64,000 bases of DNA, taken from assembly GCA_035622335.1 (NCBI GenBank), contig DASPVO010000004.1:1-64000 (forward strand). The letters are read 5' to 3'. This document shows positions 49,885-57,130 of this stretch, piece by piece. Both the position numbers and the translations under genes were made by a program. The DNA is from DATJAJ01 sp035622335. GTDB lineage: Archaea > Thermoproteota > Nitrososphaeria > Nitrososphaerales > Gagatemarchaeaceae. The notes beneath the pieces are model-generated. The model ran no database searches. It was not told where the DNA came from and saw only the letters and a list, made by a program, of their open reading frames with translations. Each line of letters opens with the position of its first letter. Within the stretch, counting starts at the first letter, position 1.

Positions 49885-50217
49885 ATGGCATCAGAGCAGG
49901 TTGACGTGAGGGAGATACAGAGGCAGGTCTCGAAGATTGTCGACCCAGAGATAGGCATGCCTATCGTGGAGATGAACCTCATCGACAAGCTCGAAGTCAA
50001 GGAAGGGAAGGTTGACGTCGAGTACCATGCCACAACTCAGTACTGCCCGCCGGTGTTCGCGCTCAAGATTTCCCAAGACCTGAGGGACAACATAATGCAC
50101 GTGAACGGCGTCAAGGAGGTCAAGGTCATCGTCACTGGACACTACTTCGCCGATGCAATCAACAGACAAGTCAACAAGGCCCCGCAGCCGCCGCAGGGCT
50201 CCCCGGTTCAATCCTAG
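49885..50217 (+). CDS. MIP18/DUF59 family Fe-S assembly protein
   Basis: A 110-residue DUF59 (SufT/MIP18-like) protein involved in iron-sulfur cluster assembly or delivery. The pattern is QVSKIVDPEIGMPIVEMNLIDKLEVKEGKVDVEYHATTQYCPPVFALKISQDLRDNIMHVNGVKEVKVIVTGH. The conserved cysteine is in the TTQYCPP segment. It converges on the DUF4443-like gene, overlapping 4 nt. Confidence 0.92.
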   Translation: MASEQVDVREIQRQVSKIVDPEIGMPIVEMNLIDKLEVKEGKVDVEYHATTQYCPPVFALKISQDLRDNIMHVNGVKEVKVIVTGHYFADAINRQVNKAPQPPQGSPVQS

Positions 50218-50834
50218 GCCAGCGTAAGCGCCGCAGAGACGGCTCCCAATCCTGCTGCGATCTCATCGCCCGCACCGCTCACTATTACCACATCATCGTT
50301 TCGCGGGTGTAGCTCCTCCCTGAGCCTCTTCCAAATGGCGCCGGGGAAGTCCCTCTCGCAGTCCTTCGATCCGTTCGGGACTGTGAACTTGGAGTCTCTG
50401 AATACGTACGTGATCGCGCCCGAGGCTCCCACCCTCACCGCAGAATCCCTCTGCTCGATTCCATGGTTGACACGCGCAGAAGCTCCCCTAACTCCAATCG
50501 CTGACTGGAACTTCCCCAACGCGAGCTGAGAGCCTTCCACGTCTACAGTGGCGGTGACCCTGCTCGCCAATCTTCGGTATTCTGCTCTCCCCTTTCCAGT
50601 GAGCGAGCACCCAGCAGCGATCACCCTCACCAATCCCTCCTCCCTGAGTTTCTTCACCACTGTCCGGACTGAGCCGCCACCCAAGCCTGCTCGCTCAGCC
50701 AGCGCCTGTCTGCCTATCGTCCCGCTCTGTCCTATGATCATGAAGGCCAAGACGAAGTGCGCAGGAGAGAAGCTGGGAGATGGCCCCTGCTCGCGGGCGG
50801 CGGAGATGCGAATAAGACCGGCGGCTTCCGACAA
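50214..50834 (-). CDS. Winged-helix DUF4443-like protein
   Basis: A 206-residue archaeal protein with an N-terminal winged helix (GQSGTIGRQALAERAGLGGGSVRTVVKKLREEGLVRVIAAGCSLTGKGRAEYRRL). A C-terminal alpha/beta domain resembles DUF4443 (RDSAVRVGASGAITYVFRDSKFTVPNG...DDVVIVSGAGDEIAAGLGAVSAALTL). It is possibly a metabolite-sensing transcription factor. Its start lies about 90 nt from the divergent ECF S-like gene, so it may regulate it; this is inference. Confidence 0.8.
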   Translation of the reverse strand: MSEAAGLIRISAAREQGPSPSFSPAHFVLAFMIIGQSGTIGRQALAERAGLGGGSVRTVVKKLREEGLVRVIAAGCSLTGKGRAEYRRLASRVTATVDVEGSQLALGKFQSAIGVRGASARVNHGIEQRDSAVRVGASGAITYVFRDSKFTVPNGSKDCERDFPGAIWKRLREELHPRNDDVVIVSGAGDEIAAGLGAVSAALTLA

Positions 50835-50895
50835 CGGCTCGGGAAACGGAGTCGTCGTATAACTGAGTTCCGCATGCAGGGAACACGCAGGAGGC

Positions 50896-50904
50896 TTTTA
50901 TACT
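50896..50904 (+). promoter_or_regulatory. TATA box of the ECF S-like gene
   Basis: TTTTATACT, 21-29 nt before GTG 50925. It lies downstream of the ATGs at 50757 and 50874, arguing against those starts. Confidence 0.6.
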
Positions 50905-50924
50905 GGATGGTTTATCCAGCCTGC

Positions 50925-51473
50925 GTGAAAGGGACGAAGTCTCTGTCGCTCATCATCAGCTTCACGGCCATCATAGTCGGCTCAGACTTCGCTCTGGCGG
51001 GAGCCCTCGATGTCAAGCTCATGGATTCAATGGTCTTTCTGGCAGCGTTTCTCTTTGGCTTCAGGGCAGGCGCGGCCATCGGGATCCTCTCAGAGGCAAT
51101 TTGGAGCTTCGTGAGTCCGTGGGGCGTCGCGGGTGCAATCGCGCCTTTTCTCATTGCGGGAGAGCTTCTCTTCGCCGCCGCGGGCTGGGCCGCCTCGAGA
51201 GTCTGGGGTACGGAGGTCAGACAAGGATCGGTCAAGGCTCTCTTCATAGGCGCGACGATGTGCATCTGCGCCTTCTTCTGGGACTTCGAGACCAACGCCG
51301 CCACGGCTCTTCTCGGTTACTGGCCTCACCTGACGGTGAGCGAGCTGGTGCTGACAGAGGTCGCTGGGGCGATGTTCTTTCTGTCGCACGACGTTTCAGA
51401 CTTCCTTCTCGGTCTGTTCTTCATACCCGCCGCGATCCCTTTGGTCATCAAAGCCTACAGATGGAGAGCTTAG
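50925..51473 (+). CDS. ECF transporter S-component-like membrane protein
   Basis: A 182-residue integral membrane protein with about five to six helices (LSLIISFTAIIVGSDFALAG..., SMVFLAAFLFGFRAGAAIGILSEAIWSFVSPWG, FLIAGELLFAAAGWAASRVWG, FIGATMCICAFFWDFETNAATALL). Size and glycine-rich helices resemble substrate-capture S components of energy-coupling-factor vitamin transporters. No EcfA or EcfT gene is nearby. GTG 50925 is chosen from the TATA box; the frame extends to 50757, inside the divergent gene. It overlaps the next gene by 13 nt. Confidence 0.7.
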   Translation: MKGTKSLSLIISFTAIIVGSDFALAGALDVKLMDSMVFLAAFLFGFRAGAAIGILSEAIWSFVSPWGVAGAIAPFLIAGELLFAAAGWAASRVWGTEVRQGSVKALFIGATMCICAFFWDFETNAATALLGYWPHLTVSELVLTEVAGAMFFLSHDVSDFLLGLFFIPAAIPLVIKAYRWRA

Positions 51474-52159
51474 ATTTGGTCTCTCGAGGAAATTTCATTG
51501 GGATAGCCGCTGTCCTCGTCGCACTGCTTCTAGTCGTCTCCATCCTAGCGGGCTTCTATTACATCAAGGCAGGGGAGGAGGAGACCGATAGCTCGGACTA
51601 CGCGAGCGAACTCAGCACCGCTCTTGCTTCGAACACCGTCGCCGCGGGCGGCTTGGCTGCTTCGCTGAGTCAAGAAAATTCGACGCTCGTGTTGCTGGGG
51701 GAGACAGTCTCCGGACTCAATACGAGCTCTTCGGCTTACAAGAACGCGAGCGCACAGCTTCCAGTTCTCTGGAAGGACTACCTGTCGCTGGCAAAGGAGG
51801 AAAAGAGCGTAGTCGAAACGTACTCTGTTCGCATGCTGCTCGTGTATGGCAACGGCACAAAGGCATGGTACAACGACACTGTCGTGCAGCCGGGTTGGAA
51901 CCTCTATGTGTCAACTCTGGTTCTTCTAGGCGGTCGAGTCAACTCTACCTGGTACCCCGCCTACTCGGAACACTACGTCACAGGGCTCAACGGAGTTCAG
52001 GGGAACTCTACAGCTTCATGGTTCCTATGGCAGTTCTCGACAGGAGCCTGGCAGTTGGCGGAAAGCGGGGCCGATGGGATTCAGGCTGTCAATGGGACCG
52101 TCTACGCATGGACACTGTGTGGTTACAACCAGAACTACACCCCGACGTGCAGTCTGTAG
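51461..52159 (+). CDS. Membrane-anchored protein with DUF4430-like C-terminus
   Basis: A 232-residue protein with one N-terminal transmembrane helix (about 10-32). The extracellular region is Ser/Thr/Asn-rich with many NxS/T sites. The C-terminal part (GWNLYVSTLVLLG...WFLWQFSTGAWQLAESGADGIQAVNGTVYAWTLCGYNQ) resembles DUF4430, the beta-rich fold related to the transcobalamin C-terminal domain. ATG 51461 overlaps the ECF S-like stop, so the two are coupled. A role in capturing a cobalamin-like ligand for the membrane partner is a hypothesis. Confidence 0.65.
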   Translation: MESLDLVSRGNFIGIAAVLVALLLVVSILAGFYYIKAGEEETDSSDYASELSTALASNTVAAGGLAASLSQENSTLVLLGETVSGLNTSSSAYKNASAQLPVLWKDYLSLAKEEKSVVETYSVRMLLVYGNGTKAWYNDTVVQPGWNLYVSTLVLLGGRVNSTWYPAYSEHYVTGLNGVQGNSTASWFLWQFSTGAWQLAESGADGIQAVNGTVYAWTLCGYNQNYTPTCSL

Positions 52160-52384
52160 ATAGCGCTAGTCGCGTCGCGCCTAATACAATCCCTCAGCCG
52201 CGACCGTGACTCAGCAGAGGATGGCGGGCTTCGGCCCGTTGAAGCGAGTCGCTTTAGGGCCGTTTATCGCGATATGTCGAGACCTTCGGTACATAGTGTC
52301 GTAGTCTTCAGTGATGGACTTGAAGGGCGAAATCAATGAAACATGACCCAAGACTCAAAGAAGCAAACGCGAACTTCGACAAGT
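52160..52384 (+). other. Intergenic region before the IDO-like gene
   Basis: 225 bp without a supported gene. It contains a short perfect inverted repeat, GGGCTTCGGCCC (52228-52239), with flanking pairing, likely a terminator-like or structured hairpin after the DUF4430-like gene. The IDO promoter follows. Confidence 0.35.
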
Positions 52385-52392
52385 GTTTAAAT
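52385..52392 (+). promoter_or_regulatory. TATA box of the IDO-like gene
   Basis: GTTTAAAT, 24-31 nt before TTG 52416. It overlaps the GTG at 52383, which therefore is unlikely to be the start. Confidence 0.6.
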
Positions 52393-52415
52393 CGCGCGTG
52401 CGCGACAAGGGCCAG

Positions 52416-53582
52416 TTGAAACAGTCAGTATCGACTCTAGACTTCGAGTCCTATGACATAGGCAGCACCCACGGCTTCTTGCCGGAAGAAGAGCCGACGA
52501 GCACATTCGGGGACTCGGCCAGCGCCAATCTCAAGTCTCTGGAAGAGTTGGGCAAAGAGATACCAGAGTTGCTCGAAGAGCACAAGCTTAGGCGTACGGT
52601 CGACAAGATGAAGCTGATCCCATCGGGAGCGTTCGAGATGCTTTCGAGGGGTGAAGTCGTGATGGCGACGAGAATCTACGCCTTCCTCGCGAGCGCGTAT
52701 GTTCATCAGTTGGAGGAACCGCCCGTGAGAAAGCTGCCGCGCGCTCTGGCTGTCCCTTTCAGTGGCCTGAGCAAGCGAATAGGAAGAAACTTTCCGATCC
52801 TATCTTACGACCTCTACGCACTCAACAACTGGCGAAGACTGGACAAGAACGGTCCGATCGCGCTCGAGAACATGGACACCATCCAGAAATTTGTGACGCT
52901 GAAGGATGAGCCCTGGTTCGTGCTGGTGCACGTGGAAATGGAGGCCGAAGCCGCCCCGGCAATCACTTCAATCGGGAGACTGCAGCAAGCGGTCCTGAGG
53001 GACGACCAAGAGTCTGCTAGGTTTGCGCTCGAGACGATAGCAGAATCAATCAAGAGGACGATCAAGACCCTGAATAGGATGCCCGAGGGCAACGACCCAA
53101 ACCTGTACGCCTTCACCTTCCGGCCTTACATCGGCATGTTCGAGAAGGTGACCTACGAGGGCGTCGAGAACCTGGGCAAGTCTCCAACCTTCAGGGGAGA
53201 GACCGGCGCCCAAAGTTCCATAATCCCTTCTCTGGACCTCGCTCTTGGGATACGCCACCAGAAGACCGGACTAACAGACTATGTGGCGGAGATGACGAAC
53301 TACATGCCTGGTGCCCATCGAGAGTTCATAGAAGAGGTGAGGAAGAACGAGACCGCTCGCCCCGTCCGGGAATACATCAGGGACGAGGGGAAGCCGAGCA
53401 CCGTCAAGAGGTACAACGAGTGCATCGAAACGATAATTGAGTTCAGGCAGAAGCACCTCGAATTCGCAGTGAACTACATCTTCACGAAGGTGAAGGACAG
53501 TCACGGAACGGGAGGCACACCCTTCATGAAGTGGCTCGCTCAGCTAAGAGACGAGACGAAAGAGCAAATACTTCCTACCTGA
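52416..53582 (+). CDS. Indoleamine 2,3-dioxygenase family heme protein
   Basis: A 388-residue homologue of eukaryotic and bacterial IDO, which opens the indole ring of tryptophan. It follows human IDO1 along its length: STHGFLPEEEP near the start, RGETGAQSSIIPSLDLALGI at the distal heme site, YMPGAHREFIEEVRKN with ARPVREYI, then RQKHLEFAVNYI with the proximal heme histidine (about residue 347), and DSHGTGGTPFMKWLAQLRDET. The start is set by the TATA box. Kynureninase or other pathway genes are not seen nearby. A metallopeptidase-like gene overlaps or follows closely. Confidence 0.88.
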   Translation: MKQSVSTLDFESYDIGSTHGFLPEEEPTSTFGDSASANLKSLEELGKEIPELLEEHKLRRTVDKMKLIPSGAFEMLSRGEVVMATRIYAFLASAYVHQLEEPPVRKLPRALAVPFSGLSKRIGRNFPILSYDLYALNNWRRLDKNGPIALENMDTIQKFVTLKDEPWFVLVHVEMEAEAAPAITSIGRLQQAVLRDDQESARFALETIAESIKRTIKTLNRMPEGNDPNLYAFTFRPYIGMFEKVTYEGVENLGKSPTFRGETGAQSSIIPSLDLALGIRHQKTGLTDYVAEMTNYMPGAHREFIEEVRKNETARPVREYIRDEGKPSTVKRYNECIETIIEFRQKHLEFAVNYIFTKVKDSHGTGGTPFMKWLAQLRDETKEQILPT

Positions 53583-53599
53583 GATCCGAGGACGGGGAA

Positions 53600-54010
53600 T
53601 TGGACACCGAGGCCGAACGCTTCAAGGCTGCGGTCGTCGCTTCGATACTCGACTCAAAGACGGAAGATGCGATAGAGATGCTGTCCCGCCACTACCGCGT
53701 GAAGAAGCCGAGGCTGGGCGTTGGCGTCTTCGAAGGCAGGACGAAGGGTGTGGGAGCGGTCTACTCTGTGCAGCGGCGCGAGATAAGAGCCGCCAACAGG
53801 GAGTTCTACTACAACCCCTTTGTGATCATCCACGAGTTCTATCATCACCTGAGGTCTTCAAGCGGGAAGCACAGAGGGACAGAGAAGGACGCCGACAGGT
53901 TCGCGATCGACTTCATAGAGGCTTACAAAAGGGTGGCTCGAGGTTACTTGGCGGGAGAAGCTGGTCACAGGCCCACTGCGGACCACACGTCATCGTCGTT
54001 GTCTAGCTGA
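53600..54010 (+). CDS. HExxH putative metallopeptidase
   Basis: A 136-residue protein with FVIIHEFYHHLRSSSGKHRGTEKDADRFAIDFIEAYKRV: HEFYH gives two zinc ligands and the catalytic Glu, and EKDADRFA supplies a likely third ligand (Asp or Glu). It is a minimal zinc-protease-like domain of the archaeal small metallopeptidase type. TTG 53600 is preferred; the frame is open to 53531 inside the IDO gene. The last 46 nt overlap a convergent small zinc-ribbon ORF. Confidence 0.75.
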   Translation: MDTEAERFKAAVVASILDSKTEDAIEMLSRHYRVKKPRLGVGVFEGRTKGVGAVYSVQRREIRAANREFYYNPFVIIHEFYHHLRSSSGKHRGTEKDADRFAIDFIEAYKRVARGYLAGEAGHRPTADHTSSSLSS

Positions 54011-54123
54011 GTGTAGCCGCACCGGTCGCACTTGCTCCCCACTATGGTGACGGTTCTCTCCCCTGAACCGACCTTTCGCTCGTACTTCACCATCATCCCC
54101 GCGTGGCACTTGTCGCAAATCAA
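53965..54123 (-). CDS. 52-residue zinc-ribbon protein
   Basis: A short ORF starting at TTG 54123: MICDKCHAGMMVKYERKVG..., then SKCDRCGYTQ and an acidic tail (LDNDDDVWSAVGL). Two CxxC knuckles about 30 residues apart make a classical zinc ribbon. No ATG is available, and the 3' end overlaps the convergent metallopeptidase gene by 46 nt, so confidence is moderate. Confidence 0.6.
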   Translation of the reverse strand: MICDKCHAGMMVKYERKVGSGERTVTIVGSKCDRCGYTQLDNDDDVWSAVGL

Positions 54124-54196
54124 CTACAACGACTCCCGCCTACCGTTCCCCGGACTCTGAGAAAGCTTTTCAGATTGCAGAACACCCTGTGACAAG

Positions 54197-54655
54197 ATGG
54201 AGTTCGGAAGGAGGATAGTCAACTCCTCGAGCGTGCCGTCAGAGAGGTGCGTCTTCTGCAAGATAGTCCAGGGAAAAGAGCCCGGGAACGTGGTCTTCGA
54301 GGACGACAGCTACATCGCGTTTCTTGACATAGCTCCTTTCTCCAGAGGTCACACTCTGGTCTGTCCAAAGAAGCACGGCGAGACGATCTGGGAGATGGAC
54401 GAGTCTGAGATAGGCGGACTCTTCAGCACGGCAGCGAGAATCTCGAAGGCGGTTGTCGCAGCGGTGGAAGCCGACGGCTTCAGGTTCGTGCAGAACAACG
54501 GGGAGGCTGCAAATCAGGTCGTTTCGCACGTCCACGTTCACGTCATTCCTGTGAAGATGGCCGACAAGGGGAGGTTCACAGGCCGTAAGTCCTTTACTCA
54601 AGAGGAGCTTCGTGAGACCGCCGAGACGATAAAGGACGCCCTCCGCGGGAGCTGA
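54197..54655 (+). CDS. HIT family hydrolase/transferase
   Basis: A 152-residue histidine-triad protein acting on nucleotide phosphoramidates or dinucleotides. It has CVFCKIVQGKEPGNVVFEDDSYIAFLDIAPFSRGHTLVCPKKH and the catalytic triad QVVSHVHVHVIP. The first cysteine pair with a later His may bind zinc, as in many HINT proteins. It is convergent with the CdvB-like gene. Confidence 0.95.
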   Translation: MEFGRRIVNSSSVPSERCVFCKIVQGKEPGNVVFEDDSYIAFLDIAPFSRGHTLVCPKKHGETIWEMDESEIGGLFSTAARISKAVVAAVEADGFRFVQNNGEAANQVVSHVHVHVIPVKMADKGRFTGRKSFTQEELRETAETIKDALRGS

Positions 54656-54672
54656 ATCTTCTGGATCCCGGA

Positions 54673-55323
54673 CTACGCTGAAAGGTCCTCGCTTTCGCGC
54701 TCTGTCTGGACGCCCGCGGGGATGGCGGGGAAGTCCTCTCTCATCCTTTCTTCAGCCACTTCGGAAGCTTCCTCGAGCACGCGGACCGCCTCCTCGTTGG
54801 CTGCTTCAAAATTCATCGAAATCCCTCCCGTGGTGCCTGCGTCAACGAGTATGCTGCTGAGGAGTCCGGATATCTCTCCGATCTCTCTGTCAGCTTCAGG
54901 AAGCGCGAACGATAGGCTGTCCTTCATCGACCTTATCACCGTGACTGCTGGCGCGAGAGTGCTCGCGATTTCTCCCAAGTCTGTAATCGTTCCGAGCCTG
55001 AGGGAGATCTGTTCCATTGCCAATTGTGCTTGCGTGACCATCTTGCCCATCTTTCGGATCTCCGAGAGTTCGTTGGCGTAGACCATCGCGTGCTCGTTGT
55101 CATGCTTAGCCAGTGACGACACGACGTGCCTGAATATGGTCTCGTCCCTCTGCTTGATTCTCTGGACAGAGTTGTCGAGTTGAGAAATCAGAAGCTTGAT
55201 CTGTCTGTTAGCGGCTTCAATCTGTACCTTCAGCGGAGTGGTCTGGCCCGTGCCCACGCGGAGCCTGTTGATTATTCCGCCGCCGCCCTGGTCCTTCTTT
55301 TCCCACTTTTCGGAGAAAGGCAT
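54673..55323 (-). CDS. cdvB: ESCRT-III/CdvB-like protein
   Basis: A 216-residue Snf7-fold protein. The N-terminal helical hairpin is basic (LKVQIEAANRQIKLLISQLDNSVQRIKQRDETIFRHVVSSLAKHDNEHAMVYANELSEIRKMGKMVTQAQLAMEQISLRLGTI). An acidic C-terminal region holds the autoinhibitory and MIM-like part. CdvB-type proteins polymerise during cytokinesis in TACK archaea. CdvA and the Vps4-like CdvC are not adjacent, so this may be a CdvB paralogue. A TATA box is 28-35 nt upstream. Confidence 0.9.
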   Translation of the reverse strand: MPFSEKWEKKDQGGGGIINRLRVGTGQTTPLKVQIEAANRQIKLLISQLDNSVQRIKQRDETIFRHVVSSLAKHDNEHAMVYANELSEIRKMGKMVTQAQLAMEQISLRLGTITDLGEIASTLAPAVTVIRSMKDSLSFALPEADREIGEISGLLSSILVDAGTTGGISMNFEAANEEAVRVLEEASEVAEERMREDFPAIPAGVQTERESEDLSA

Positions 55324-55350
55324 CGGTATCCCTTTGGTCTGTCGCGGGCG

Positions 55351-55358
55351 CTATATCC
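55351..55358 (-). promoter_or_regulatory. TATA box of the CdvB-like gene
   Basis: GGATATAG on the minus strand, 28-35 nt before the ATG at 55323. Confidence 0.6.
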
Positions 55359-55606
55359 CGCGGGCTAAAATCTGGATGCCAGTTTGAATAAAATAAGTTG
55401 ACGCCCAAATCTAGTCCCATATTTCCGGTTGATGCACCGCGAAGATCGTAATCTAGATTCCATTTGCTCGATGGATTCGGCCATTCTCTTTCACGGATGT
55501 CAAAGACAGGTTGGTGAGACAAACTCTCGGCTCTCAGAATCAGCAGGCTTAAAGCAAGATTGCGATACTGGCGAATTGCTTGGCAAGGGACAGAAGAGAC
55601 GACGAG

Positions 55607-55765
55607 ATGAAATGTCCAAAGTGCGGGAGATTCGACTTGCACACGACCTCGAGCGGGGTCGGATGCAAGACGTGCGGATACGAGCTGACTCCTGGCGAGG
55701 TAGACAAGTACAGACTATTCAAGCTCCTGAAGGAAGAAGGAAAAGGGGGCCAGCCAAGGCTTTAA
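55607..55765 (+). CDS. 52-residue zinc-ribbon protein
   Basis: MKCPKCGRFDLHTTSSGVGCKTCGYELTPGEVDKYRLFKLLKEEG: two CxxC knuckles form a ribbon followed by a charged helix. Homology-like sequence starts at ATG 55607. A TTG at 55580 would add nine residues and sits at the right distance (25-34 nt) from the GGCTTAAAGC box at 55546-55555, so leaderless initiation there is possible. The downstream membrane gene is 26 nt away on the same strand. Confidence 0.7.
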   Translation: MKCPKCGRFDLHTTSSGVGCKTCGYELTPGEVDKYRLFKLLKEEGKGGQPRL

Positions 55766-55791
55766 CGCCGTCTTCACGCGTCGCTGGGGTC

Positions 55792-56004
55792 GTGTCTCTC
55801 CGTGTTAGTCCTGTATCTAGAATCGCAGCGATTCTCATAGTGATACTTGGGCTGTTCACTCTGACCGTAAGCTACCCGGGTGGAGAAGTGATCGGGGAGA
55901 TAATGGGAGTCGCGTTCGTGGTCCTAGGCTTGGTCCTTTATGGCATGCTGTACAAGGTCAGATCCTGGGTCGAACGAGAGCTGGACGGCCGAGAGGGCGC
56001 CTAG
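55792..56004 (+). CDS. Small two-pass membrane protein, 70 residues
   Basis: The frame opens at 55429, but only the last 70 residues look like a protein: a basic start, then two hydrophobic helices (RIAAILIVILGLFTLTVSY and IMGVAFVVLGLVLYGMLY) and a charged tail. GTG 55792 is the likely start, as upstream codons overlap the zinc-ribbon gene in another frame. Unknown function; possibly in operon with the ribbon gene. Confidence 0.55.
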   Translation: MSLRVSPVSRIAAILIVILGLFTLTVSYPGGEVIGEIMGVAFVVLGLVLYGMLYKVRSWVERELDGREGA

Positions 56005-56426
56005 AGCGCAACTCGAGGCACCTTCATCTCCAACTCCGCAACACCTGCCTCGCCAGCTGGACCCATTCTCGTCACCCATATCTCGCAGTTCCTCCTGACC
56101 CGCATCTCCAGCGCTGAGAGTCTGCCCCGGGGGACCAACAGGACCCTTCTCAGGGACCTTACGTGGTCCAAAGAAGATTGGAACGACACGTGAAGGAATT
56201 CCTTCTGTTCTATCCTCTTGGTCTGCGGGTGTGTCTCGCACTCCACGAGGACAAACTCGCTGCCTTCATCCGTCTCTCGCACTCCAAACAAGTCTGGTCT
56301 GTACCTAGACCATCCGATCGAGGAGACTGGGGAGTAGCTTGGTTCGAACGTGACTTCATACCCCTCGCCGGATAGGCTTCTGTATGCCAGTGTCTTCATC
56401 GCAAGATGAAGAGAGGACTCTGCCAT
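56001..56426 (-). CDS. Hypothetical protein, possible PD-(D/E)xK nuclease fold
   Basis: A 141-residue protein: helical start (ESSLHLAMKTLAYRSLSGEGYEVTFEPSY), then YRPDLFGVRE...EFVLVECETHPQTKRIEQKEFL. The PD...VECE arrangement resembles the PD-(D/E)xK core, although the lysine of ExK is replaced in VECET. It ends with basic helices. ATG 56426 is chosen by a TCAATTGAG element about 30 nt upstream. Function is a weak structural guess. Confidence 0.6.
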   Translation of the reverse strand: MAESSLHLAMKTLAYRSLSGEGYEVTFEPSYSPVSSIGWSRYRPDLFGVRETDEGSEFVLVECETHPQTKRIEQKEFLHVSFQSSLDHVRSLRRVLLVPRGRLSALEMRVRRNCEIWVTRMGPAGEAGVAELEMKVPRVAL

Positions 56427-56495
56427 GGTCAGCCATGCATCATGCACGCATTTCTCAATTGACGTGACGATTTGTTGACAGTAGGTTGAACGCTG

Positions 56496-57032
56496 TTACT
56501 GTGGGCCTCGGGGAACGTCGCTCGGCTGGAATCTCTTCTTCAAATTCCTCTCCCAGAGTCTTGCTGCCACGAAGCCTCCGAGCGTCCCGCTGATGACTCC
56601 TACAATCACTATGGGGAGATATATGTCGACGAGGGGCGCCGACGTCCCGAAACCGAGCACGATGAATCCGTAAGTCGCAACCACGCCAGTGAGAAGGGTG
56701 CTCAAGGTCAGCGACACGATTAGTCTCTTCGTCCTCACCTTCCCTTCCGACACAACACCGAGAAGAGTGCAGAAGACGTCTATTGAAACTCCGTACAGAA
56801 CTGCAGCGAGTAGAGCGAAAGCCCCGTATCCAAGCTGAAACGGTGTCTCGATCAGTCCGTTGATGAGAGCCGTGTAGGTCGCTCCTCCTTTGCCCAGTAG
56901 GATGAAACTCAGTGAAAGAATGATAGCCTCGAAGACGATTAGGGAATCGCCGATTTCGAACGGGATAGGGCCATAGACTACGCCGATGACGACGCCGAAT
57001 AGAGTAGCCGTGATCAGCTTTCTTCTGTCCAA
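56496..57032 (-). CDS. Integral membrane protein, possible ECF S-component-like
   Basis: A 178-residue protein with about five to six helices (LITATLFGVVIGVVYGPIPF, LIVFEAIILSLSFILLGKGGATYTALINGLIETPF, AFALLAAVLYGVSIDVFCTLLG, LIVSLTLSTLLTGVVATYGFIVLG, VIVGVISGTLGGFVAARLWE). The GGATYTALINGLIETPF helix and overall size resemble vitamin-uptake S components. It diverges from a BtuF-like gene, with separate TATA boxes. The transport role is an inference from fold and neighbour. Confidence 0.6.
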   Translation of the reverse strand: MDRRKLITATLFGVVIGVVYGPIPFEIGDSLIVFEAIILSLSFILLGKGGATYTALINGLIETPFQLGYGAFALLAAVLYGVSIDVFCTLLGVVSEGKVRTKRLIVSLTLSTLLTGVVATYGFIVLGFGTSAPLVDIYLPIVIVGVISGTLGGFVAARLWERNLKKRFQPSDVPRGPQ

Positions 57033-57060
57033 GGCTGCGGGGCGGCCTTGAATGGAGGTC

Positions 57061-57068
57061 TATTTAAC
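57061..57068 (-). promoter_or_regulatory. TATA box of the 178-aa membrane protein
   Basis: GTTAAATA on the minus strand, 29-36 nt before the ATG at 57032. Confidence 0.6.
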
Positions 57069-57100
57069 GTTAGATAAAGGACGACCTATTGCGGATAGCG

Positions 57101-57109
57101 AGAAATACC
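57101..57109 (+). promoter_or_regulatory. TATA-like box of the BtuF-like gene
   Basis: AGAAATACC, 22-30 nt before TTG 57131. Confidence 0.45.
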
Positions 57110-57130
57110 TAGAAGCGGCTCGGTCTATGT

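Noticed and set aside
51101..51460. N-terminal extension of the DUF4430-like frame
   Set aside because: It lies inside the ECF S-like gene in another frame and is Arg/Gly-rich; ATG 51461 with its transmembrane helix is the natural start.
55217..55642. 141-codon minus-strand ORF upstream of cdvB
   Set aside because: It covers the cdvB 5' end and promoter in a different frame; no protein-like features.
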